A DNA stretch of 64,000 nt. Source: Dactylosporangium aurantiacum (GTDB lineage: Bacteria; Actinomycetota; Actinomycetes; Mycobacteriales; Micromonosporaceae). The notes under the pieces were generated by a model, which made no database searches, was not told where the DNA came from, and was given only the letters and a program-made list of their open reading frames with translations. Location of the stretch: assembly GCF_000716715.1 (NCBI RefSeq), contig NZ_JNYJ01000013.1:186001-250000 (forward strand), in the 5' to 3' direction. Below are positions 17,140-26,448 of this stretch, piece by piece. Made by a program: the position numbers and the translations under genes. Positions within the stretch are counted from its first letter, which is position 1. Each line of letters opens with the position of its first letter.

Positions 17140-17182
17140 CCTCCTGCCGCGGATGGACCGCGGCCGCTTAGCCCGTAGGAGG
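17140..17182 (+). promoter_or_regulatory. rpsF leader structure that sequesters the Shine-Dalgarno sequence (S6:S18-motif-like)
   Basis: CCTCCT (17140-17145) is complementary to the Shine-Dalgarno AGGAGG (17177-17182). Inside, GCCGCGG and CCGCGGC form a 7-bp hairpin with a 5-nt loop. The 3' strand keeps a 12-nt unpaired stretch (17165-17176) containing CCCG. An outer stem, an apical hairpin and a one-sided bulge with CCG resemble the known S6:S18-binding rpsF leader that gives feedback control. A separate 8-bp hairpin lies at 17106-17130. Confidence 0.55.
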
Positions 17183-17192
17183 TGAGAACGTC

Positions 17193-17483
17193 TTGCGTCA
17201 TTACGAAATCATGGTGATCCTCGATGGCAGTCTCGAGGAGCGCACCGTCGCACCGTCGCTCGACACGTACCTGAACGTGATCCGGACGTCGGGTGGCTCG
17301 GTGGAGAAGCTCGACGTGTGGGGCCGCCGGCGCCTCTCGTACGAGATCAACAAGAAGACCGAGGGCATCTACGCCGTCATCGACCTCCAGGCATCGCCGG
17401 AGTCGGTGGCCGAGCTGGACCGTCAGCTGCGGCTCAACGAGTCCGTGCTGCGCACCAAGGTCATCCGGCCCGAGGTCCGCTAA
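17193..17483 (+). CDS. rpsF: 30S ribosomal protein S6
   Basis: A 96-residue protein ([18 protein letters not shown] ... [10 protein letters not shown]) with the RRM-like fold of S6 and the usual length. The start is TTG at 17193, 10 nt after AGGAGG; no ATG is suitable. S6 binds S18 in the 30S platform. It is first in the rpsF-ssb-rpsR-rplI operon. Confidence 0.95.
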   Translation: MRHYEIMVILDGSLEERTVAPSLDTYLNVIRTSGGSVEKLDVWGRRRLSYEINKKTEGIYAVIDLQASPESVAELDRQLRLNESVLRTKVIRPEVR

Positions 17484-17591
17484 GCGGATCCGGGCGAGAT
17501 CGACCTGCGTCGCCGGCCACGCGTCACCGGGAATTGTCATACCCCTGTGACAAGGTGGCCCATACCCAAGTGCGCGAGGAGTTGACTCAAT

Positions 17592-18110
17592 ATGGCAGCA
17601 GGAGACACCACGATCACGGTCATCGGCAACCTGACCGACGACCCCGAGTTGCGCTTCACTCCGTCTGGAGCGGCCGTGGCCAAGTTCCGGGTGGCATCCA
17701 CCCCCCGGTACATGGACAAGAGCTCCAACGAGTGGAAGGACGGCGAGCCGCTGTTCCTGTCCTGCACGGTGTGGCGCCAGGCGGCGGAGAACGTCGCCGA
17801 GTCGCTGCAGCGTGGTGCCCGCGTGATCGTCTCCGGCCGCCTGAAGCAGCGGACCTACGAGACGCGCGAGGGCGAGAAGCGCACTGTCATCGAGCTTGAG
17901 GTCGACGAGATCGGCCCCTCGCTGCGCTACGCGACTGCCAAGGTGCAGAAGATGCAGCGCTCCGGTGGCGGTGGCGGCTTCGGCGCTTCGTCCGGTGGCG
18001 GCGGCGGTGGCGGCGGGTTCGATGACCCGTGGGCCAGCGCGCAGCCGGCGAACGCCGGAAGTGGTGGCGGCAGGTCGAGCTCATCCTTCGACGACGAGCC
18101 CCCGTTCTAA
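17592..18110 (+). CDS. ssb: Single-stranded DNA-binding protein
   Basis: A 172-residue SSB. The OB fold covers residues 4-115 ([55 protein letters not shown]). A Gly-rich flexible linker follows, then the acidic tip DDEPPF that docks partner proteins. A GAGGAG sits 10 nt before the ATG. The stop overlaps a spare ATG, but the next gene uses a later start. Confidence 0.95.
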   Translation: MAAGDTTITVIGNLTDDPELRFTPSGAAVAKFRVASTPRYMDKSSNEWKDGEPLFLSCTVWRQAAENVAESLQRGARVIVSGRLKQRTYETREGEKRTVIELEVDEIGPSLRYATAKVQKMQRSGGGGGFGASSGGGGGGGGFDDPWASAQPANAGSGGGRSSSSFDDEPPF

Positions 18111-18130
18111 TGGCATCAGGAGCAAGAGCA

Positions 18131-18370
18131 ATGGCGAAGGCTGCGGCCCTGCGCAAACCGAAGAAGAAGGTGAACCCTCTCGACAAGGAGGGCATCGCCT
18201 ACATCGACTACAAGGACACCGCGCTGCTGCGCAAGTTCATCTCCGACCGCGGCAAGATCCGCGCTCGGCGGGTGACCGGCGTGACCGCTCAGCAGCAGCG
18301 GCAGATCGCGCGCGCCGTCAAGAACGCGCGCGAGATGGCCCTGCTCCCCTACACCGCGACTGCGCGATAA
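18131..18370 (+). CDS. rpsR: 30S ribosomal protein S18, zinc-independent (C-) form
   Basis: A 79-residue S18 ([26 protein letters not shown], then [13 protein letters not shown]). The ATG at 18131 has AGGAG 8 nt upstream. The N-terminal CxxC pair and later Cys that bind zinc in many actinobacterial S18 proteins are absent: the region reads [19 protein letters not shown]. So the main ribosomal operon codes for the zinc-free type. Confidence 0.93.
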   Translation: MAKAAALRKPKKKVNPLDKEGIAYIDYKDTALLRKFISDRGKIRARRVTGVTAQQQRQIARAVKNAREMALLPYTATAR

Positions 18371-18382
18371 GGGGAGGCTGAC

Positions 18383-18832
18383 ATGAAGATCATCCTGAAG
18401 CAGGAGGTCACCGGCCTCGGGACCCCCGGCGACGTGGTCGAGGTCAAGGACGGCTACGGGCGTAACTACCTGCTCCCGCAGGGCTACGCCATCCCGTGGA
18501 CCAAGGGCGGCGAGAAGCAGATCGCGACCATCAAGCGTGCCCGTGGGGCCCGCGAGATCCGCGACCTGGGCCACGCCAACGAGGTCAAGGCCCAGCTGGA
18601 GAGCCTCACCGTCAAGCTGGCCGTCCGCGCCGGCGAAGGTGGCCGGCTCTACGGCTCGGTCACCCCGGCCGAGGTCGTCGACGCCGTGCAGAAGGCCGGC
18701 GGTCCGTCCCTGGACAAGCGCCGCCTCGAGCTGCCCGGCCACGTGAAGTCGGTCGGCGACTACAAGGTGCAGATCAAGCTGCACCCCGAGGTCGCTGCCA
18801 GCTTCACGCTGAAGGTCACGGCCGCCAAGTAA
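18383..18832 (+). CDS. rplI: 50S ribosomal protein L9
   Basis: A 149-residue L9 with the N-terminal rRNA-binding domain (MKIILKQEVTGLGTPGDVVEVKDGYGRNYLLP), the long connecting helix and the C-terminal domain (GRLYGSVTPAEVVDAV, LPGHVKSVGDYKV). GGGGAGG lies just before the ATG. It ends the operon and a strong terminator follows. Confidence 0.95.
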   Translation: MKIILKQEVTGLGTPGDVVEVKDGYGRNYLLPQGYAIPWTKGGEKQIATIKRARGAREIRDLGHANEVKAQLESLTVKLAVRAGEGGRLYGSVTPAEVVDAVQKAGGPSLDKRRLELPGHVKSVGDYKVQIKLHPEVAASFTLKVTAAK

Positions 18833-18844
18833 CACCGCTGCAAA

Positions 18845-18882
18845 CGAAAAGGGGCCCGCTTGGTGGAGCGGGCCCCTTTTCG
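18845..18882. terminator. Bidirectional terminator after rplI
   Basis: CGAAAAGGGGCCCGCT pairs perfectly over 16 bp with its complement around a 6-nt loop. The A/T ends give a short U run in both directions. It separates rplI from the converging vWA lipoprotein gene. Confidence 0.9.
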
Positions 18883-18889
18883 CTGTCCC

Positions 18890-20392
18890 CTACTTGTAGA
18901 GCTTCGTCGCCGCCCGGATCACGTCCGACAGCTCCGCGACCTGCTGGTCGCCCTCCCCCAGCCGGAACGCGAGCCGGAACAGGTCGTCGAGCTGGACCTC
19001 CTCGGCGTACTGGCTGGCCCGCAGCACCTCGGCGAAGTACGCGGCCGCGTAGCAGACCTGCAGCTGCGGCGCCGCCGACGAGAACTCACGATCCAGCGAC
19101 GCCACCGTCACCGACAGGTTCTGCTCGCTCGGCTCCCGCGACTGCGGGTCCTGCCAGCGCACCCGTACATCCGCCAGATGACCCTCCGCGCCGGGCCGCA
19201 GGTGCAGCGCGTAGAGCGCCGTCACCGCATGCCCCGGACCGACCTCGCCACCGTCGACCCGGTCGTTGCGGAACGCCGACGCCGACAGCGCCCGGTTCTC
19301 GTAACCGATCAACCGGTACGACGCCACGGCCGCCGGATCGAACTCCACCTGCGCTTTCGCGTCCAACGCCCGCACCGCCAGCGTCGCCGGCAGCTGCTCC
19401 ACGAAGACCTTGTTCGCCTCCGCGGCGTCGCTGACGTACACGACGTAACCGTCGCCCTTGTCGGCCAGCTGCTCCATGAACTTGTCGCCGTAGTCGCTGC
19501 CGACCCCGACACCCATCATCGTGATCTGCTTCGCCGCGGCCTCCTGGACCTCACGGACCAGGGACGTCGCGTTCGTCGAGCCGACGTTCGGCAGGCCGTC
19601 GGAGAGCAGGATGACGCGGTTGGTGGAACCCGAACGGAAGCTCTTGCGCGCCGTCTCGTACCCCAGCCGCAGCCCGGCCTCGAGGTTCGTGCTGCCCGAC
19701 ACGCGCAACCGGTCGATCGCGCCGTGCAACGCCGAACGGTCCCGGACCGCCGTCATCTGCCGCAACACCTCGGCCTCGTCGGAGTAGGCGATCAGCGCCA
19801 CCGAGTCCGTGGTCCGCAACTGGTCCACCAGCGTGTGCAGACCGCTCTTGACCAGGTCGAGCTTGCCGGGCTCGGCCATCGAACCCGACACGTCCACCAC
19901 GAACGTCAGCGACGCGTCCAACCGCTGCCCTTCCGGCTCGGCGCGGGTCTGCAGCCCCACCCGGAGCAGCCTGGCGGTGTCGTTGGCGTTGCGATGGGTC
20001 GTCGGCAACCGCGTACCGTCGGCGGACACGGCAAAACCGTCGCCTGAGGGCTGCCGGTAGCCCTGCCGGAACGAATTGACGAACTCCTCCGGCCGGATCG
20101 TGCTCGCCGCGGGCCGCTGCCCCGACAGCAGCTGCCGCTTCGCGTAACCGTAGGAAGCGGTGTCGACGTCGACGGCGAACGTGGAGACGGGCTGGCTGGA
20201 CGCCGACTGCTCCCCCGCGGCGCCGTCTGCCACCTCACCGGTCGCCGGCGGACCCGGCTGACCGCCCTGCGGGTTCATCGTCGGTGCGTGTTCATAGCTG
20301 GCGCTGCCGTCGTCCTTGTCGGACGCGCCACACGCCGTCAGGCACATCGCGGCGATCACGGCCACGGCGGCGACGCGGAACTGGCTGACCAT
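18890..20392 (-). CDS. vWA-domain lipoprotein (YfbK-like)
   Basis: A 500-residue protein with a lipoprotein signal peptide (VAAVAVIAAMCLTAC, lipobox LTAC). A conserved N-terminal domain (STFAVDVDTASYGYAKRQL, IRPEEFVNSF) precedes a von Willebrand A domain with a MIDAS motif DVSGSM and a later STNLEAGL/LLSDGLPN pattern. A C-terminal region follows (YALHLRPG to LYK). This order matches E. coli YfbK and its many bacterial homologues. The role is unknown, probably metal-dependent protein contacts at the outer membrane face. The ATG at 20392 is used because the signal peptide begins there. Confidence 0.85.
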   Translation of the reverse strand: MVSQFRVAAVAVIAAMCLTACGASDKDDGSASYEHAPTMNPQGGQPGPPATGEVADGAAGEQSASSQPVSTFAVDVDTASYGYAKRQLLSGQRPAASTIRPEEFVNSFRQGYRQPSGDGFAVSADGTRLPTTHRNANDTARLLRVGLQTRAEPEGQRLDASLTFVVDVSGSMAEPGKLDLVKSGLHTLVDQLRTTDSVALIAYSDEAEVLRQMTAVRDRSALHGAIDRLRVSGSTNLEAGLRLGYETARKSFRSGSTNRVILLSDGLPNVGSTNATSLVREVQEAAAKQITMMGVGVGSDYGDKFMEQLADKGDGYVVYVSDAAEANKVFVEQLPATLAVRALDAKAQVEFDPAAVASYRLIGYENRALSASAFRNDRVDGGEVGPGHAVTALYALHLRPGAEGHLADVRVRWQDPQSREPSEQNLSVTVASLDREFSSAAPQLQVCYAAAYFAEVLRASQYAEEVQLDDLFRLAFRLGEGDQQVAELSDVIRAATKLYK

Positions 20393-20536
20393 GGAAGCCT
20401 CCCTGAAAGGTGTTTGGCCAGTCAGACGGCCACCAGCCCGTGAGCGGCTCCGAGCGTAACCGGACGGAGACCCAAGCGTGAGCATCGGTGATCGTCCCGC
20501 AAGGATGCTGTGACCCGTCGAAGGGAACCGATCGGC

Positions 20537-20968
20537 TCAGAACTGCGTCGCGAGCACCGCGAAGAGCACCGTGGCGATGCCCGCACTCAGTACGGCCGAG
20601 GCGAACCCGATGGTCCACGCCCGCCAACCGGTCGTCGCCCAGCCCAGGAACATCGCCACGGAGATCCCCAGCGCCAGCGCCACCGCCAGCTGCGGCACAC
20701 CGTCCAGCAGCTTGGTGAAGGCCTCCGCCCGCGGCGCTCGGCACGGCACCCCGAACGCGTTCACACAACCCGGCCGCGGAACCGACGACAGGGTCGCCGC
20801 CCAGATCACGTAACCGATGGTGGGGATCACGTACCAGCAGGCGGTGGCGATGAACGCGCCCACGTAGTCGGTGGGCTCGTCCTCGTCCTCGTCCTGCGGG
20901 TCAGGTGACCTGTCCCACTCCCGGTAGCCCACGGGCGCAGCGTCACCCGTCCGTGAGATGCCCGCCAT
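20537..20968 (-). CDS. Small integral membrane protein, unknown
   Basis: 143 residues: an acidic N-terminus (DPQDEDEDEPTDY), then about four hydrophobic segments with an external loop containing two cysteines (PGCVNAFGVPC). I do not recognise the family. The ATG at 20968 has GGAGG immediately before it, which is too close, so a later start (GTG at 20932) is possible. Confidence 0.55.
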   Translation of the reverse strand: MAGISRTGDAAPVGYREWDRSPDPQDEDEDEPTDYVGAFIATACWYVIPTIGYVIWAATLSSVPRPGCVNAFGVPCRAPRAEAFTKLLDGVPQLAVALALGISVAMFLGWATTGWRAWTIGFASAVLSAGIATVLFAVLATQF

Positions 20969-21079
20969 CCTCCATCTAGCCGCATGTCACATCACTCGAT
21001 TGGGCGACTATTTTCCGCACACAGGCTGTGGACGGAGAAACCCCAGCTCAGCATGGCTTTGCGGATCCCGGCGCCCAAG

Positions 21080-21156
21080 TTATCCACAGGCCTGTGCACA
21101 GTTGATCCCCCGGTTTGTGGACAGTGGTCCACAGGTTGTCCCAAGGGTTGTCCACC
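21080..21156. promoter_or_regulatory. DnaA-box cluster upstream of dnaB
   Basis: Within 77 bp there is a perfect TTATCCACA (21080-21088) plus four one-mismatch boxes: CTGTGCACA (21092-21100), CTGTCCACA on the minus strand (21124-21116), TGGTCCACA (21125-21133) and TTGTCCACC (21148-21156). A weaker TTGTCCCAA lies at 21136. The cluster is 125-200 bp before the dnaB start in an otherwise gene-free stretch (20969-21279). It could let DnaA control the helicase gene or titrate DnaA. Confidence 0.7.
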
Positions 21157-21279
21157 GGTCGGTTTTGCCGAACGCCGCGCGCTCCTTACGGTTGCGCGGG
21201 GCGCTCCATGCGCCCCGCAGAGTTTTTGTCGTACCCGCGAGGTCTACTAGGCGGTGCGGGAACGACGTTGGAGGGGCGA

Positions 21280-24200
21280 GTGTCGATCACCGAAGACAGG
21301 CAGGGTGGCGATCCCTGGGAGGACGCGACCCCGGCCGAGCCGCGCCGGCAGCAGCCCTCGAAGGACAACGACCGCCCAGCCGGCGGCGCCGAGACCTTCG
21401 AACGCACCCCACCGCAGGACGTCGCCGCGGAGCAGAGCGTCCTCGGCGGCATGCTGCTGTCCAAGGACGCCATCGCCGACGTCGTCGAGATCCTCAAATC
21501 TCACGACTTCTACCGGCCCAACCACACCATCGTCTTCGACGCGATCCTCGACCTCTACGGCCGCGGTGAGCCGGCCGACGCCGTCACCGTCGCCGCCGCC
21601 CTGACCGACGCCGGCGAGATCGCCAAGGTGGGTGGCGCCGCGTACCTGCACACCCTCATGGCCGCCGTCCCCACCGCCGCCAACGCGTCCTATTACGCCC
21701 GCATCGTCGCCGAGCGCGCCGTCCTGCGCCGCGTCATCGAGGCCGGCACCCGCATCGTCCAGCTCGGCTACGGCTCCGCCGGCCCGGGCGGCCGCGACGT
21801 CGACGACGTCGTCGACCTCGCCCAGCAGGCCATTTACGACGTCACCGAGAAGCGCGTCAGCGAGGACTTCGCCGTCCTCGCCGAGATGCTCCAGCCGACC
21901 CTCGACGAGATCGAAGCGGTCGGCGCCCAGGGCGGCGTCATGACGGGCGTCCCGACCGGCTTCAGCGACCTGGACCGCCTGCTCAACGGCCTGCACCCCG
22001 GCCAGCTCGTGATCGTTGCCGGCCGTCCCGGCCTCGGCAAGGCGCTGGCCCTCGACACGCCGCTGCCGACGCCCGACGGCTGGACGACGATGGGGGAGGT
22101 CAAGGCGGGCGACCAACTGCTCGGCGCCGACGGCCGACCGACCACGGTCGTCAACGCCTTCGAGGTCCTGCACGACCGTCCGTGCTTCGAGGTGGAGTTC
22201 TCCGACGGCAGCGTCATCGTCGCCGACGCCGAGCATCTCTGGAAGACCACCACGAGGGCCGCCCGCAGGCAGCGCTACGAGGGAGCGCCGACATCGCAAT
22301 GGCCCGAAGTGGCGCGCCTCCAGACCGGGTCGGTCCTCGCGAGGGTAATCACGCAGCCGGACTCGCTGGTGACGTTCGGTGATGCGGTCGAGCTGGTTGG
22401 ACCGTCCTTCCGCCATGTGTTGCACGTCGTGGGCAGCGAGGTCGGCACCTCGGGCGACGTCGTCCGCGAATACCGGCGGGCGGGCAAGCCGTGGCGCCGT
22501 TCGATGCAGGCCTACTCCAAGCACGCGCTGCTGACGACACTGCACCGCCGGAACAACAGGGTCATGAACGCTGAGACGACCGTCCGCCACGACGGAGTCG
22601 TCACGACTCAGGACATAGCGGACACGCTCCGGCATCCGATGGACGGCCGGCTGAACCACGCCGTCGACAACTGCCGGCCGCTGCGATTGCCGGAGCGAGA
22701 CCTGGTGGTGCCGCCGTACACGCTCGGCGCCTGGCTCGGAGACGGTCACTCCGCGGGTGGTCGAATCACCACCGCCGACCCGCAGATCGTCGCTGGCATC
22801 GCCGACGACGGGTTCGAGATCAGGCCCAGCACGGCGCATCCGATGCTGTACGGCATCGGCAGAGCGGCCAACCACGGTCAGCCGCTGGTGACCAGCCTGC
22901 GAGTGCTCGGCGTCTTCAACGACAAGCACATCCCAGCCGCTTACCTTCGTGGCTCGGAGCGGCAGCGACGGGCGCTGCTCGCCGGGCTGCTGGACACCGA
23001 CGGCACCGTGACCGCCACCGGCAACGTGCAGTTCACGTCCACCTCGGCGCGGCTCGCGAGCGACGTACGCGAGCTCATCGTCAGCCTCGGCTACCGGTGC
23101 ACGGTGACGACGAGGCACGTCAAAGGTCGCGCCCCGGCGAGTTCCATCAGCTACACGTTGAACTTCACCACGGTGGACGACGTGTTCCGTCTGGAGCGCA
23201 AGCGGGTCGCGCACCGCGAGCGACGGAGGGCCACCAGCACGTCGCGGACCAGCGCCCGGTACATCGTCGACGTCAGGGCCGTTGCGAGCGTGCCGGTGCG
23301 GTGCGTGCAGGTCGACAACGACGACCATCTCTACCTGGCCGGTCGCTCGATGATCCCGACCCACAACTCCACCGCAGCGATGGACTTCAGCCGCGCGGCG
23401 TCGGTGAAGCACAACATGGCGAGCGCCATCTTCAGCCTGGAGATGTCCAAGGTCGAGATCGTCATGCGACTGCTCTCGGCCGAGGCCAGGGTGCCGCTGC
23501 ACGTGCTGCGGTCAGGGCAGCTGTCCGACGACGACTGGACCAAGCTGGCCCGACGGATGGGCGAGATCAGCGAGGCGCCGCTCTTCGTCGACGACACGCC
23601 GAACATGAACCTCATGGAGATCCGGGCCAAGGCGCGCCGGCTCAAGCAGCGGCACGATCTGAAGCTGATCATCGTGGACTATCTCCAGCTGATGACCAGC
23701 CCGAAGCGGACCGAGAGCCGGCAGCAGGAGGTCGCCGACCTGTCGCGTGGTCTGAAGCTGCTCGCGAAAGAGGTCGAGTGCCCGGTGGTGGCGGTCAGCC
23801 AGCTGAACCGTGGCCCCGAGCAGCGCACCGACAAGCGCCCGCAGCTGTCTGACCTGCGTGAGTCGGGGTGCCTTACGGCGGGCACGCGCATCATGCGTGC
23901 CGACACCAACGCCGAGGTCACCATCGGCTCCCTGCTGGAGTCCGGTGCCCGTGACATCCCCGTCTGGGCATTGAACGAGAAGCTGCAGCTCACGGTTCAG
24001 ACGATGACGCACGCCTTCTCGAGTGGCCGCAGAGAGGTCTTCCGGATGCGTCTCGCCTCCGGCAAGTCGATCGAGGCCACCGGCAATCACCCGTTTCTGG
24101 CGTTCACGGGCTGGACGGCCCTGGAGGACCTGCGTGTCGGCGACCGCCTAGCAGTGCCGAGGCATGTGCCGCCGCCGCAGCAACTGCAGCCATGGCCAGA

Positions 24201-25326
24201 GGCCAAGGTGGTGCTCCTGGCGCACATGCTCGGCGACGGATCGTTCGTCAGGCGCCAGCCGATCCGTTATGCCAGCGTCGACGAGGCGAACCTGGCCGCG
24301 GTCACCGAGGCGGCGACGCACTTCGGGGTCACCGCGGTCAGGGACGACTCCCCTGCGGCGCAGGTCACGACGCTGCGCCTGCCGGCACCGGCGCGGCTTG
24401 CTCGCGGCCGGCGCAATCCGATCGCCGAGTGGCTCGACAGTCTCGGGCTGTTCGGTCTGCGCTCGCACGAGAAGTTCGTCCCCGAATCGCTGTTCAGCCT
24501 ACCGAAGGAGCAGGTCAGGCTGTTCCTGCGGCACTTGTGGGCGACCGACGGCTCGGTGACCGTCCGGCTGAGAGGCGGCGGCGGCCGGGTCTACTACGCC
24601 TCGACGAGCGAGGCGATGCTGCAGGGCATCGCGCGGTTGCTGCTCCGGTTCGGGATCACGTCGCGGATCAGGACGGTGACCCCTGGAGCGCATCGGGCGC
24701 AGTACACGCTGGACATCTCCGGCAAGGACGACCAGCTTCGCTTCCTGCGGGAGATCGGTGTCCACGGCGAGCGGTCTCGCTCGGGCGAGCTGTTGTTGAG
24801 CAGGCTGGAGGCGGTCACCAGTAACACCAACGTGGACACCGTCCCGAAGGAGATCTGGGATTCGGTCCGACGGGTCCTGCTCGACGAGAACATCTCGCAC
24901 CGGCAGTTCGCGGCGACTCTGGGCACGCAGTTCAACGGCAGTGCCATGTGGAAGCGTGCGCCGAGCAGGCCTCGGCTGGCCAGGATCGCCGCTGTACTGG
25001 ACAGCGCTGAGCTGGAGCTGCATGCGATCAACGACGTCTTCTGGGACGAGATCGTGTCGATCGAGAGCATCGGGGAGCAGGAGGTGTATGACGCGACCGT
25101 CGTCGGCACCCACAACTTCGTGGCCAACGGCATAGCCACGCACAACTCGATCGAGCAGGACGCCGACGTGGTCATCCTGCTGCACCGCGACGACTACTAC
25201 GACAAGGAGTCTCCGCGGGCGGGGGAGGCGGACTTCATCGTGGCCAAGCATCGTAACGGTCCGACCGACACGATCACGGTCGCGGCGCAGCTGCACCTGT
25301 CCCGCTTCGTCGACATGGCGATCTAG
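21280..25326 (+). CDS. dnaB: Replicative DNA helicase DnaB, precursor with two inteins
   Basis: A 1348-codon precursor; removing two inteins leaves a 480-residue DnaB. N-extein 1-254: helical N-terminal domain ([22 protein letters not shown]) and the linker into the RecA-like ATPase, ending in Walker A GRPGLGK. Middle extein 697-863: [28 protein letters not shown] (Walker B) and [10 protein letters not shown]-extein 1290-1348: [19 protein letters not shown]. The GTG at 21280 has GGAGGGG 5 nt upstream; longer frames run into the DnaA-box region. It unwinds DNA at the replication fork. Splicing of both inteins should be needed for activity, since both sit in ATPase motifs. Confidence 0.95.
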   Translation: MSITEDRQGGDPWEDATPAEPRRQQPSKDNDRPAGGAETFERTPPQDVAAEQSVLGGMLLSKDAIADVVEILKSHDFYRPNHTIVFDAILDLYGRGEPADAVTVAAALTDAGEIAKVGGAAYLHTLMAAVPTAANASYYARIVAERAVLRRVIEAGTRIVQLGYGSAGPGGRDVDDVVDLAQQAIYDVTEKRVSEDFAVLAEMLQPTLDEIEAVGAQGGVMTGVPTGFSDLDRLLNGLHPGQLVIVAGRPGLGKALALDTPLPTPDGWTTMGEVKAGDQLLGADGRPTTVVNAFEVLHDRPCFEVEFSDGSVIVADAEHLWKTTTRAARRQRYEGAPTSQWPEVARLQTGSVLARVITQPDSLVTFGDAVELVGPSFRHVLHVVGSEVGTSGDVVREYRRAGKPWRRSMQAYSKHALLTTLHRRNNRVMNAETTVRHDGVVTTQDIADTLRHPMDGRLNHAVDNCRPLRLPERDLVVPPYTLGAWLGDGHSAGGRITTADPQIVAGIADDGFEIRPSTAHPMLYGIGRAANHGQPLVTSLRVLGVFNDKHIPAAYLRGSERQRRALLAGLLDTDGTVTATGNVQFTSTSARLASDVRELIVSLGYRCTVTTRHVKGRAPASSISYTLNFTTVDDVFRLERKRVAHRERRRATSTSRTSARYIVDVRAVASVPVRCVQVDNDDHLYLAGRSMIPTHNSTAAMDFSRAASVKHNMASAIFSLEMSKVEIVMRLLSAEARVPLHVLRSGQLSDDDWTKLARRMGEISEAPLFVDDTPNMNLMEIRAKARRLKQRHDLKLIIVDYLQLMTSPKRTESRQQEVADLSRGLKLLAKEVECPVVAVSQLNRGPEQRTDKRPQLSDLRESGCLTAGTRIMRADTNAEVTIGSLLESGARDIPVWALNEKLQLTVQTMTHAFSSGRREVFRMRLASGKSIEATGNHPFLAFTGWTALEDLRVGDRLAVPRHVPPPQQLQPWPEAKVVLLAHMLGDGSFVRRQPIRYASVDEANLAAVTEAATHFGVTAVRDDSPAAQVTTLRLPAPARLARGRRNPIAEWLDSLGLFGLRSHEKFVPESLFSLPKEQVRLFLRHLWATDGSVTVRLRGGGGRVYYASTSEAMLQGIARLLLRFGITSRIRTVTPGAHRAQYTLDISGKDDQLRFLREIGVHGERSRSGELLLSRLEAVTSNTNVDTVPKEIWDSVRRVLLDENISHRQFAATLGTQFNGSAMWKRAPSRPRLARIAAVLDSAELELHAINDVFWDEIVSIESIGEQEVYDATVVGTHNFVANGIATHNSIEQDADVVILLHRDDYYDKESPRAGEADFIVAKHRNGPTDTITVAAQLHLSRFVDMAI
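22042..23367 (+). mobile_element. DnaB intein 1 (Walker A site), class 3 with LAGLIDADG endonuclease
   Basis: 442 residues inserted between GLGK and STAAM. The intein begins with Ala, not Cys/Ser. It carries the class 3 triplet: Trp67 (DAEHLW, block B), Cys421 (VRCVQVD, block F) and Thr440 next to the terminal His-Asn (PTHN, block G). Two LAGLIDADG-type motifs (LGAWLGDG and LAGLLDTDG) show a homing endonuclease domain that looks intact. Confidence 0.9.
23869..25146 (+). mobile_element. DnaB intein 2, class 1 with LAGLIDADG endonuclease
   Basis: 426 residues between RESG and SIEQD. It starts with Cys (CLTAGTRI), has block B with TGNHPF, block [17 protein letters not shown] and ends IATHN before extein Ser. 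Dodecapeptide motifs LAHMLGDGS and RHLWATDGS mark a LAGLIDADG endonuclease. It uses the standard Cys1 pathway, unlike intein 1 in the same protein. Confidence 0.9.
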
Positions 25327-25812
25327 CCACGCCGGGCGGCCAGGGCGTGCCGTAGGTCGCGAGTCCGGTGGTCCGGGCGCAGCCGACTGCCCGCGCTTCG
25401 CGCGACGCTCCCTGCGAGTCAGGACCAGCGACCGCCGTTGGCCCAGGTGGCGGCGGAAGGCATGCGGCAGCGAAGGCTCCGGGCAGCGAAGGCTCCGGGT
25501 GGCGCGGGCTCGGGTGGCGCAGGCTCGCGTCGCGCGGGCTCGCGTCGCGAAGGCAGAGGTGCGACCGGGCTCAAGTGTTGTGTCCGTCCGCGTTGGTCGG
25601 CATTTGGACGCTGCCTGGCGGCCGTGCGCTGGCGGGCGGGCGGCTGGGTTGGTGCTGTGCCTGTGGTTGTGGCCGTTCGCCTGTTCCGCGGGGTTTGTCG
25701 GTCAGAGCTGCCGATCATGGTGATTGCCAGTCCGAGCAGCGGCGACCGGGTGTGTCGCGATGTCTGCGAGCAGGGCACGGACGTCTGCGAGCAGGGCGCG
25801 GGCGAGCGGCTG
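25327..25812. other. Gene-free stretch with short tandem repeats
   Basis: No convincing gene is seen between dnaB and the converging phosphoribosyltransferase gene. Around 25480-25556 there are several copies of a 15-bp GC-rich unit (GGCGCGGGCTCGCGTC-like). Around 25760-25800 TCTGCGAGCAGGGC occurs twice. Frames on both strands have biased, low-complexity translations. Confidence 0.55.
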
Positions 25813-26439
25813 CTACCTGCGGCAGCGGCTCAGGAGGCGGGTGACCTCGGCGTCCGGGATCTGGCGGAAGTCGTCGTAGTAGCGGCTGACGGCGCCGAAG
25901 TAGTCGGAGGTCACGGGGCAGACGACCTCGTCGGCGGTCAAGGAGAGGCGGTCGACGGCCTGGGTGGCGCCGACGGGGGCGGCCAGGACGACACGGGCGG
26001 CGCGGAGGGCTCTGGCGACGGCGATCGCGGCGCCGGCCGTGGCGCCGGTGGCCAGGCCGTCGTCGACGATGAGGGCGACCCGGCCGGTGAGGTCGAGCGG
26101 GTCGCGGCCGATGCGGAAGAGGCGGTCGCGGCGGCGGAGCTCGGTGGTCTCGTGGCGGATGACGGGGTCCATCTCGTGGGGTTCGAGGCGGATCTCGGGG
26201 TTGAGGACCTGGACGCCGCCGGGGCCGATGGCGCCGAAGGCGACCTCGGGGGCCCACGGTACGCCGAGCTTGCGCACGACCAGGGCGTCGAGCGGGACGT
26301 GCAGCCGGGTGGCGACCTCAGCGGCGACGGGCATGCCACCGCGGACCAGGCCGAGGGCGATGACGTCGGGCCGGTCGGCATAGCCGGTGAGGAGCTCGGC
26401 GAGTGCGGCGCCGGCTTCTTGGCGGTCCCGGAAGGCCAT
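25813..26439 (-). CDS. Phosphoribosyltransferase-family protein
   Basis: A 208-residue protein with a PRTase fold. The PRPP-binding motif VALIVDDGLATGATA is at about residues 121-135, with the GLVRGGMPVAAEVA loop near residue 30 and VVRKLGVPWAPEVAFGAIG. This subgroup often occurs next to stress or dormancy genes; its substrate base is unknown. It is the last gene of a minus-strand operon, 9 bp after the membrane protein gene. Confidence 0.85.
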   Translation of the reverse strand: MAFRDRQEAGAALAELLTGYADRPDVIALGLVRGGMPVAAEVATRLHVPLDALVVRKLGVPWAPEVAFGAIGPGGVQVLNPEIRLEPHEMDPVIRHETTELRRRDRLFRIGRDPLDLTGRVALIVDDGLATGATAGAAIAVARALRAARVVLAAPVGATQAVDRLSLTADEVVCPVTSDYFGAVSRYYDDFRQIPDAEVTRLLSRCRR

Positions 26440-26448
26440 GCTTCCTGT

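Noticed and set aside
18110..18130. Start of rpsR at the ATG overlapping the ssb stop (18110)
   Set aside because: The ATG at 18131 has AGGAG at correct spacing and gives the normal S18 N-terminus.
20969..21279. The chromosomal origin oriC itself
   Set aside because: DnaA boxes are present, but too few, and dnaA, dnaN, rpmH and gidB are not beside it.
25419..25778. 119-codon minus-strand frame after dnaB
   Set aside because: Built from REPA/PPEPA repeats of a GC-rich tandem region; no start signals.
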